Shown here: one piece after another, positions 1 through 6,171 of the stretch | How the letters are laid out: each line of letters opens with the position of its first letter | How positions within the stretch are numbered: position 1 is the first letter of the stretch | DNA from: Bacteroidales bacterium UBA6207 | Lineage (GTDB): Bacteria; Bacteroidota; Bacteroidia; Bacteroidales; F082 | Length of the DNA stretch: 7,248 nucleotides | Direction of reading: 5' to 3' | NCBI GenBank assembly: GCA_002421995.1 | Contig: DISP01000162.1 | Coordinates: forward strand, 8,344-15,591 | Notes under the pieces: generated by a model | Database searches by the model: none | The model's input: the letters and a program-made list of their open reading frames with translations, nothing else | Told to the model about the DNA's origin: nothing | Translations under genes and position numbers: made by a program

Positions 1-1757
1 TTGTTTTCCGAAATGAATGATTGAATCGAATTCAAAGCGTTGAACATGAAGTGGGGATTCATTTGGGCACGTAGCAAACGGTGTTCGGTTTCCAATTGTT
101 TTTGTTCAGCAAGCACCTTGTTTTTGGTTTGCTTCATCCTCGATCTGTTGATGAGCATCAGCACAGTTATGAAAACAAAAAGCAGGATGACCATTCCAAA
201 AGCAAATCTTTCTTTGGTTCGATTAAGTAGTTCCTTTTGTTGTTGAATTTCAAGTGTTTTGTTGCGTAAATCCTGATCCTTCAGTGCAAGATTGAACTTG
301 CCTTCGATGGCAGTAATCTGTTCCATTTTGTTGAGGTTAAACAAAGAATCGCGCAAAACAACATAGGTTTTAAAGTAATCCAGTGCTGCCACCGGATTGT
401 TTTGGCTTTCCTCAATCTCGCTTAACAATTTCATGTTTTCCATTTGTTGTGCAACAAAATTGTTCTTTCTGTTAAGTTCGAGGCTTTCGAGAGCAAACTT
501 TTTGCTTTTCGCAAAGTCTTTTTGTTTGAAGTAGGTCATCGAAAGGTTTTGGGTTGTTTTGGCTAATTCATTGATATTGTTGTTTTTTCTTGCAAACTCA
601 AGTGCTTTTCCGAAATAATTTTTTCCCTTGGCGTCATCATTCATTTTAATGTATAGTTTACCAAGAAAGTTGCAGCACATGGCCTGAAGGTCAGGGTTCT
701 GTAATAAATTCCCGAGATGATCGGCAGTATTGTATGCTGCGAGCGCTGAGTCAGTCATACTCATCTTTTCAAACATCAGACCTTTGTTAACAAGCGCTTT
801 AACCATTCCAACCGAATCATTTTGCGTTGTAAATGATTGATAGGCTTTCTCATAAAACTGTTTTGCGGTTTGGAATTGGTTCGACCAGTCAAAATTATTG
901 CCGATATTGAGCAGGATTGTGCCCTCCATCTGATAGGCCTCATTCAGGTTGACAATCTCAAGTGCTTTATTAAACTGGTTGTTGGATTTTTCATGGTCGC
1001 CGAGTCGGTAGTAAATGTTTCCCAAATTGTTGTAGATGGTAATCAGATCGGTGTATTTATTGCTTTTTGTGGCTGCATCAATACCCTCTTCGAAAATTTC
1101 TATTGCTTTGGTTAGATTACCCCTGCCAGCCAAGTTCATTCCGTAGCTGCTTAGCAAGCCCGGCGAGGGATTTTCAGGCTGCTGGATACGTTGGAGTTCC
1201 AGTGCTTTTTCAAAGGATGCATCAGCGTCAGAAGCTTTGCCGGCCTCTTCAAAACTATTCCCGAGATTCGTATAAGAGGCTATTATCAATGCAGTATCAC
1301 CCAATTTTTTGCGGAGTGCCAGTGCTTGTTGATGAAAGGAAACCGACTCTTCGTAGGCAGCTTTATTGAGATAAGCTAACGCGATGTTGTTCAATACATT
1401 ACTTGCTTCTTTTATATTATTTTGTTTTTCAAAAAGCACAAGAGCCTGTTTGTAGAAACGAATCGCCATTTCATTGTCATTGCTGTAATAGCCAACAAGA
1501 CCGCGTATTTTATAGGCAGAAGCGAGCTGTTCGGGCTGTTCGTATTCAATGGCAAGCAGTGCTGCTCTTGAGGCGTATGCATCTGCCTGACCGGTGTTTG
1601 ACAAGATGATTTCTTTTGCAAGCTGAATCAGCAATGCTGCTTGTTCGTTAGGTGGGGTCGCGGAAATTTTCTTTGCATTTTCATCTGCCGTTTCGGCCAA
1701 CACCATCGCTGACAGGAACAGGGTTGCGGCGAGCGTTAATAACCAATTTTTCGTCAT
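1..1757 (-). CDS. TPR-containing LytS-type sensor histidine kinase (3' end cut by window edge)
   Basis: Membrane sensor kinase; 585 residues are visible and the C-terminus lies beyond position 1. ATG at 1757 is chosen because an in-frame TGA lies just upstream (1766-1764). Residues 1-21 form a signal peptide (hydrophobic core, then AMVLA before ETADEN). Residues about 79-470 hold some ten TPR units, with repeated patterns such as NNLGNIYYRLGDHEKS (243-258). A coiled-coil stretch leads into one transmembrane helix (518-536). A second coiled coil (537-565) then leads into LRAQMNPHFMFNALNSIQSF (561-580), the phospho-acceptor motif of the His_kinase family (LytS/YehU type), with His569. By family knowledge the TPR part would be periplasmic and the kinase cytoplasmic; the ATP-binding domain should follow outside the window. 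Members of this family usually signal to a LytTR response regulator, often encoded next door. The ligand or partner sensed by the TPRs cannot be read from sequence. Met replaces the commoner Leu or Ile in NPHF[LI]FN, a mild change. It is divergent from the secreted-protein operon at 1976. Confidence 0.93.
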   Translation of the reverse strand, partial: MTKNWLLTLAATLFLSAMVLAETADENAKKISATPPNEQAALLIQLAKEIILSNTGQADAYASRAALLAIEYEQPEQLASAYKIRGLVGYYSNDNEMAIRFYKQALVLFEKQNNIKEASNVLNNIALAYLNKAAYEESVSFHQQALALRKKLGDTALIIASYTNLGNSFEEAGKASDADASFEKALELQRIQQPENPSPGLLSSYGMNLAGRGNLTKAIEIFEEGIDAATKSNKYTDLITIYNNLGNIYYRLGDHEKSNNQFNKALEIVNLNEAYQMEGTILLNIGNNFDWSNQFQTAKQFYEKAYQSFTTQNDSVGMVKALVNKGLMFEKMSMTDSALAAYNTADHLGNLLQNPDLQAMCCNFLGKLYIKMNDDAKGKNYFGKALEFARKNNNINELAKTTQNLSMTYFKQKDFAKSKKFALESLELNRKNNFVAQQMENMKLLSEIEESQNNPVAALDYFKTYVVLRDSLFNLNKMEQITAIEGKFNLALKDQDLRNKTLEIQQQKELLNRTKERFAFGMVILLFVFITVLMLINRSRMKQTKNKVLAEQKQLETEHRLLRAQMNPHFMFNALNSIQSFISEN

Positions 1758-1779
1758 CCTTTTTCAAAGTTTGTGTTGG

Positions 1780-1811
1780 CAAAGCTATGGTTTTAATTCA
1801 TTCATGTCAAA
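1780..1811 (-). promoter_or_regulatory. Bacteroidetes-type promoter of the sensor kinase gene
   Basis: Read on the minus strand, TTTG (1811-1808) is followed after exactly 20 bp by TAGCTTTG (1787-1780). This matches the Bacteroidetes sigma-ABfr consensus of a -33 TTTG and a -7 TAnnTTTG. Transcription would start about 5-7 bp further on, near 1774, leaving a leader of fewer than 20 bases before the ATG at 1757. The match is read directly; activity is inferred. Confidence 0.62.
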
Positions 1812-1860
1812 TTTTATTTTGATTTAAATGGTTGAAAAGCAGATTATTATATTATATTTT

Positions 1861-1916
1861 CTGCCTTATATACATGCAATTTTACCAAATATACAATACA
1901 ATCTGCCGGTTATACA
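1861..1916 (+). promoter_or_regulatory. Three 14-bp direct repeats at 21-bp period, candidate LytTR-type operator
   Basis: Three copies of YTRCC-N3-TATACA: CTGCCTTATATACA (1861-1874), TTACCAAATATACA (1882-1895) and CTGCCGGTTATACA (1903-1916). Nine of 14 columns are invariant and two more vary only between C/T or A/G. Start-to-start distance is exactly 21 bp both times, so all copies face the same side of the helix. The array ends 7 bp before the -33 element (1924) of the secreted-protein promoter, the usual place for an activator. A weaker TATATT at 1848-1853 falls in the same phase. Known LytTR-family sites (for example those of AgrA) are short direct repeats with the same 21-bp period, and the divergent gene encodes the matching kinase type. 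The actual binding protein is unknown. Confidence 0.55.
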
Positions 1917-1923
1917 ACGGTGC

Positions 1924-1954
1924 TTGAAGCGCACGCACCACTGCCATAGTTTTG
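1924..1954 (+). promoter_or_regulatory. Bacteroidetes-type promoter of the secreted-protein operon
   Basis: TTG (1924-1926), a 20-bp spacer, then TAGTTTTG (1947-1954), a full match to the -7 consensus TAnnTTTG. The -33 element has TTG rather than TTTG, so it may be weaker and activator-dependent; the repeat array ends 7 bp upstream. The start of transcription is predicted near 1960, giving a leader of about 15 bases before the ATG at 1976. Confidence 0.6.
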
Positions 1955-1975
1955 CTGCATCAATAATCAAAAAAC

Positions 1976-4900
1976 ATGAAAAAACTATTTATTCTTTTCT
2001 TGTTGCTTTCTTCAGTCTCAGTTAGCACATTTGGGCAAATTGATGAGCAACGTTTGACCGAACCGTATTTTTTTGGAAATGATGTGGCAATATCGGGCAA
2101 TTGGTGTATTGTTGGAAACCGCATGGACTCTTACACTGCCAATGGTGGGATCACTTATTCTGCGGCTGGCTCTGCCATTATATTTAAAAAACAAGCCAAC
2201 GGGGTTTGGCAATTTCATAGCAAATTAATTGAACAATGTTGGTACACGGGTGGCGATCAGCATGGCAATTATTTCGGACATTCAGTTGCGATGGATGGCA
2301 ACTGGGCTGTGGTTGGCAGCGATTATGATTCAGATGATGCGGGCAATATCGGACCTGATGGCGTTGTTTTTGTCTATCATTACAATGCCGGTTTAAATGC
2401 CTGGATTTTGCATCAGCGTCTTTCAGGACCGTTATTTCCGGACCATTTCTTCGGGTATGATGTAAGTGTTAAAGGTAATCTGATGGCAATCAGCGATCCG
2501 TTTTGCAGCACTGGCAATCAGGGCGGAAGAATTTATACTTACAGATTAAACCAGGCAACTGGTTTATGGGAGCCCGAAACAAGTCTGGTGGCGGGCATTG
2601 GCAACGATAACGATTATTTTGGGGCTTCAGTCTCTGTTGCATCAGATATTATTCTTGTTGGAGCACCTGAGAAAGGGGCTGACAATCAGGGCGGAGCTTA
2701 CCTATTTCGCTATGATGGAGGTGTTTATACCGAAACAGCATTCCAGCAGCCTTCGCCGCAGAACCTCGATAAGTTTGGTTATAGCACCGCAATCAACGGC
2801 GATTTTATGATGATTGGCTGTCCGGGAACACCTGGTTCGGTCAATGCAGCCGGAAAATCATTCACATATAAAAGAAATGCAGCTACAGGCCAATGGAGTC
2901 TGCTGCAAACCCTTGTTCCTGCCGACAATCAGGACGGTGATGCCTTTGGTAGTGCCGTTGCGATTGGTTCGCGCGACGAGGAGATATATTTCGCAGCTAC
3001 CGCCCCTTTGTGGGATGGCCTTGCCAACAATGAAAACAGCAGGGGAGCAGCCTATCTGTTTCGCTTCAATACCAACAGCCAGAGCTGGACAAATTCTACG
3101 CTGCTCTCTTCCGATGGTACTGCAGAAGATCAATACGGAACAGCGTTATGTTTTGATCAGGGAACTTCCTGCGAATCAATGGCTGTAACGGCTTTGTCTG
3201 TTGATCTTAGTCCTCAGGGTGTTTCCTATGGCGCAGCATATCTTTATTCTCTGTTGCCTTCTACACTTGGAATCTGGACCGGTGTAGCCGACAATCTTTG
3301 GAGCAATCCAGCCAACTGGTCGGATAACCTGGTGCCAAATGGTGCATCAGATGTTACCATTGCAGCTGGCCTCACTACTTATCCACGCGTTGACGGCCTG
3401 GCATTTTGCCGAAATCTGACAATCGCAGCCGGTGCAACCATTGAGCTTGATGATGCTGCCGAGCTCAGGATTTTGGGCGACCTTCAACTGCTCGGGCAGT
3501 TCCTGTTCAGCAATCCTGAAAACAAATATCTTCCACAATTGCATGTTGGTGGCGATGCTGCCTTTTATTGCGACAGCAATAAATGGCTGCCCGGAGGCGA
3601 ATACAACGGCAATTTGAAAATCAATGCCTCATCGCTCTCTTATAAACTTACGATGGCTGGTGATGTGAAAATCTATGACCAGCTGGTTTTTCAGCATTCA
3701 ACCAGGGGTCAGCTCCATATTGCTGATCGCACTCTGACATTGTACGACCTGATTGGCGGACTCAATTCGAACGGACTTTATTCAACCAGGTATTCGAGTC
3801 TTATATTGACAGGTAATCCTCCAATTGCATTTGATCTTTCTCGTAATATACGCGAAATCAATAATTTAACAGTTGATATTTCCAAAGGTGTCGGGTGGAT
3901 TACAGCCAATTCGCTCGAAGTATTTGGTGTGCTGACCTTGTTGAAAGGCAATTTCAATATCATTGGAAACAACGGGAATCCGGCTTCGCTGACGCTTTAT
4001 CATTCAGTTGCAGGAAATGGCAATTTGTTCAAGCCGACCCCTGGCGATATGGGTTCTTCGCTGATTATTATGGGTGATGAGGTGGGCTTTCAACTGCCAA
4101 CAGGACTTACAACAATTGACTGGTTGATGATTTTAAATCCAAATACTGTTACCATGAACGCCGATCTTTATGTTGAAGGTTATTTGTATCTTGTTGCCGG
4201 TCAACTAAATACAAATGGATATACTGTTAGTTACGGCCCGGATGGTCAATTATGGTCAGCTTCCTTTCTTGAAGTCACCGAAGGCTTGATTGACCCTGAT
4301 CACCAGCCTTTTCGTGTTTGGGTGAGAGGCAATCAATTGCTTTTCAATATGAATGGTGAAATTGACGACCTGATGGTAGATGGAGTTTCACAGGGATTTA
4401 CACTTGCAGCCGGACGCGAACTTACTGTTGGAAGTACAGAGAATATCAACCAAAAACTACATTTGGATGCATCTTCAGCCGGGAATGCCTCGTTCATTGA
4501 TCAACCAGCCGACAGAAAAGACATTGAGGCTGAAGTGGAAAATTACCTGAGCAGCGGCAAATGGCACCTTGTTTCATCGCCTGTTACAGGTGCAAGAGCA
4601 TCGGCTTTCTATTTCCCCGGGGCTTCGCCTACATGGCTGAAATATTTCAACGAAGCAACAGGCAATTGGGTCTATATCAATTCATTGGAAGAGGATCTCA
4701 TCCCTGGAAAAGGATATGCTGTGTGGGTTGACAGTGATAAATCCGACGAAACAGCTACCTATGATGGTCTCCTTAACCGGAGTGATCTGTTGGTAAATCT
4801 CGAATATTCCGGTCCGATCAACGGTTGGAATCTGGTTGGAAATCCATTTTCAAGCGCCCTCGATTGGGATGTGGCAGGTTGGAATCATCAAAACACAACA

Positions 4901-5770
4901 GGCATTGCATATGTTTGGAACAACGGTAACTACCTCACCAGAAATCAGATAGGTCAGGGGACACTGCCAAACGGTATCATCCCCTCAGGACAGGGATTTT
5001 TTGTGCAGGCGACAGCTTCCAATGCGAACCTGACAATGCCTGTCAATGCTAGAGTGCACCAGAGCAGCACTTTCTATAAAGATGCCAACCCAACCTTTGA
5101 GGATGCTTTGGATATCTCGGTTGAAATCAATGGAAAATCCGACAAAACTTGGATAGGCTTTGATGAAGCAGCATCTGATGAAATGGACAAAGACCTCGAT
5201 GCTTTGCGTTTGGATGGGTCTGCAGATATGCCTGCCTTGATGACAAAGATCGGAGATAAGAGAATCTCGATTAATATGCTTGAGCCTATCAACCAATCTG
5301 TTACAATTCCACTTTATTTTACCAATCCGGTTCCAGGGCTGGCAATTATTGGTTTTGGTTATGTAAACAGCTTCGTTAATACAACACTCATTTTGGTTGA
5401 CAGACTCACTGGTGACCGCATTGACCTTAACGAAACCAGTACGTATCAGTTTGACTATGCACCCTCTGATCCTGAACATCGCTTCGATCTTGTTTTCAAT
5501 CGTCAAACTACAGCTCTGCCTGACCCGGTTTGCGATCACGATTACCGCATTTTTATAGAAAAAGGTTTGGTAAAAATCGCTAAGATTCACGAGAATGATG
5601 CTGTGTTTTGTGTTTCGGTGAGCGATGCAACGGGAAGATTGCTTGATATTGTGCAAAGCAACCACAGTTGTTGTGCAGAGATAAATACAACAGCATGGGC
5701 AAACCAAATGTTGTTGCTGACAATTATGGAAGAAAACGAGCAAATTTCAATTAAAGTCGTAACAAAGTAA
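1976..5770 (+). CDS. Large secreted FG-GAP-like propeller protein with degenerate T9SS sorting tail
   Basis: Exported protein of 1264 residues, function unknown, probably cell-surface or released. Residues 1-20 are a signal peptide (MKK, a Leu-rich core, STFG before QIDEQ). Seven FG-GAP-like repeats follow at about residues 31, 99, 158, 214, 266, 323 and 386, with forms such as YFGHSVAMDGNWAVVGS (99-115); seven copies suggest one closed seven-bladed beta-propeller. At 432-465 a Trp-rich linker (GIWTGVADNLWSNPANW, then LVP) opens a long beta-rich region to about 850 with no catalytic motif that I recognise. Residues 857-1030 carry two WxLVxxP motifs (KWHLVSSPV, GWNLVGNPFSS), seen in many Bacteroidetes secreted proteins just before the sorting tail. 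The last 75 or so residues (VSVSDATGRLLD at 1213-1224, final KVVTK) resemble the Por type A T9SS domain but lack its usual Leu-x-x-Gly turn and carry four extra cysteines. The ATG at 1976 is supported by the signal peptide directly after it. It is the first gene of an operon with the small protein at 5779. Confidence 0.93.
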   Translation: MKKLFILFLLLSSVSVSTFGQIDEQRLTEPYFFGNDVAISGNWCIVGNRMDSYTANGGITYSAAGSAIIFKKQANGVWQFHSKLIEQCWYTGGDQHGNYFGHSVAMDGNWAVVGSDYDSDDAGNIGPDGVVFVYHYNAGLNAWILHQRLSGPLFPDHFFGYDVSVKGNLMAISDPFCSTGNQGGRIYTYRLNQATGLWEPETSLVAGIGNDNDYFGASVSVASDIILVGAPEKGADNQGGAYLFRYDGGVYTETAFQQPSPQNLDKFGYSTAINGDFMMIGCPGTPGSVNAAGKSFTYKRNAATGQWSLLQTLVPADNQDGDAFGSAVAIGSRDEEIYFAATAPLWDGLANNENSRGAAYLFRFNTNSQSWTNSTLLSSDGTAEDQYGTALCFDQGTSCESMAVTALSVDLSPQGVSYGAAYLYSLLPSTLGIWTGVADNLWSNPANWSDNLVPNGASDVTIAAGLTTYPRVDGLAFCRNLTIAAGATIELDDAAELRILGDLQLLGQFLFSNPENKYLPQLHVGGDAAFYCDSNKWLPGGEYNGNLKINASSLSYKLTMAGDVKIYDQLVFQHSTRGQLHIADRTLTLYDLIGGLNSNGLYSTRYSSLILTGNPPIAFDLSRNIREINNLTVDISKGVGWITANSLEVFGVLTLLKGNFNIIGNNGNPASLTLYHSVAGNGNLFKPTPGDMGSSLIIMGDEVGFQLPTGLTTIDWLMILNPNTVTMNADLYVEGYLYLVAGQLNTNGYTVSYGPDGQLWSASFLEVTEGLIDPDHQPFRVWVRGNQLLFNMNGEIDDLMVDGVSQGFTLAAGRELTVGSTENINQKLHLDASSAGNASFIDQPADRKDIEAEVENYLSSGKWHLVSSPVTGARASAFYFPGASPTWLKYFNEATGNWVYINSLEEDLIPGKGYAVWVDSDKSDETATYDGLLNRSDLLVNLEYSGPINGWNLVGNPFSSALDWDVAGWNHQNTTGIAYVWNNGNYLTRNQIGQGTLPNGIIPSGQGFFVQATASNANLTMPVNARVHQSSTFYKDANPTFEDALDISVEINGKSDKTWIGFDEAASDEMDKDLDALRLDGSADMPALMTKIGDKRISINMLEPINQSVTIPLYFTNPVPGLAIIGFGYVNSFVNTTLILVDRLTGDRIDLNETSTYQFDYAPSDPEHRFDLVFNRQTTALPDPVCDHDYRIFIEKGLVKIAKIHENDAVFCVSVSDATGRLLDIVQSNHSCCAEINTTAWANQMLLLTIMEENEQISIKVVTK

Positions 5771-5778
5771 ATATTACC

Positions 5779-6012
5779 ATGAAAAAGATCATCCTACTCT
5801 TAGTAATTTCATGCCTTCCCACTTTTTGCACTCAACTATCAGCCCAGGGCGGCCCTCCAAACCCCGGAGATAAACCACTGTTTTCGACACCACCATTGGG
5901 AGGTGGGTCAGCTCCTGTTGGAAGCGGATCACTTTTATTGCTTGGTCTTGGTATTGTCTATTCTATCAGGAAGTATTACAGTGTTCACGATAACAGTGAA
6001 ATAGAAGAATAA
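5779..6012 (+). CDS. Small exported protein with Gly/Pro-rich body and CTERM-like membrane tail
   Basis: A 77-residue protein starting 8 bp after the preceding stop codon, hence almost certainly co-transcribed with the T9SS cargo. Residues 1-23 are a signal peptide (MKKIILLLVI core, LSAQ before GG). Residues 24-50 are rich in Gly and Pro (GGPPNPGDKP, PPLGGGSAPVGSG). A short hydrophobic helix follows (51-63, SLLLLGLGIVYSI), then RKYY and an acidic end (SEIEE). This plan, P-[IV]-x-x-G then a hydrophobic helix then basic residues, resembles the short Bacteroidetes tail that has been called PID-CTERM, though the PIDGG core reads PVGSG here. Assignment to that family is tentative. No catalytic residues are visible; its role could be processing, anchoring or modification of the surface protein. 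The real-gene call rests on the signal peptide, tight spacing and the terminator just after it. Confidence 0.85.
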   Translation: MKKIILLLVISCLPTFCTQLSAQGGPPNPGDKPLFSTPPLGGGSAPVGSGSLLLLGLGIVYSIRKYYSVHDNSEIEE

Positions 6013-6039
6013 TATTGCAACCCGTTTACTTAAATTGTT

Positions 6040-6070
6040 AAGCGTGACCCTGGTTACGCTTTTCTTTTTT
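6040..6070 (+). terminator. Rho-independent terminator after the secreted-protein operon
   Basis: The arms AAGCGTGA (6040-6047) and TTACGCTT (6054-6061) pair with one G-T wobble. The inner CC and GG can extend the stem. The stem is followed by a run of T interrupted by one C (6061-6070). It lies 28 bp after the stop of the small protein and separates this operon from the adenylate kinase gene. Confidence 0.75.
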
Positions 6071-6171
6071 CGCGTTGTTTGCTAAGCATTTGTTAGGCTT
6101 ATTAATTGGATTTTTAATAGGCGCAAATCAAAAATTTGTTTAAAATTGTAGGGAATTTTATTGCCCTAATC
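6071..6171. other. AT-rich leader region before the adenylate kinase gene
   Basis: No gene is visible. The region must hold the adenylate kinase promoter if the terminator is efficient, but no full TTTG-N20-TAnnTTTG match was found. The closest -7 element is TAAAATTG (6141-6148), one base off consensus and without a TTG at the right distance upstream. Confidence 0.4.

Noticed and set aside
837..1621. Several plus-strand frames of 60-100 codons
   Set aside because: All are antisense to the TPR region of the minus-strand kinase, which reads continuously with regular TPR patterns; none has a signal peptide or domain pattern of its own.
1807..1822. Short inverted repeat TCAAA-N6-TTTGA over the kinase -33 element
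   Set aside because: Only five base pairs per arm in AT-rich DNA; the overlap with the TTTG promoter element explains half of it. Too weak to call an operator.
1828..2025. 65-codon plus-strand frame in the divergent region
   Set aside because: It runs through the repeat array and the promoter and overlaps the signal peptide of the secreted protein in another frame. Its composition is what AT-rich non-coding DNA would give.
4985..5743. 252-codon open frame on the minus strand
   Set aside because: It lies wholly inside the secreted-protein gene, antisense, and its translation is rich in Cys, Ile and His without domain logic. The plus-strand frame carries the recognisable WxLVxxP region and sorting tail.
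6081..6098. Possible second hairpin (CTAA paired with TTAG) after the terminator
   Set aside because: Four-base-pair stem with an eight-base loop and no T run; not stable enough to support.
6141..6148. TAAAATTG as a -7 promoter element for the adenylate kinase
   Set aside because: One mismatch to TAnnTTTG and no TTG or TTTG 19-21 bp upstream, unlike the two clear promoters at 1780-1954.
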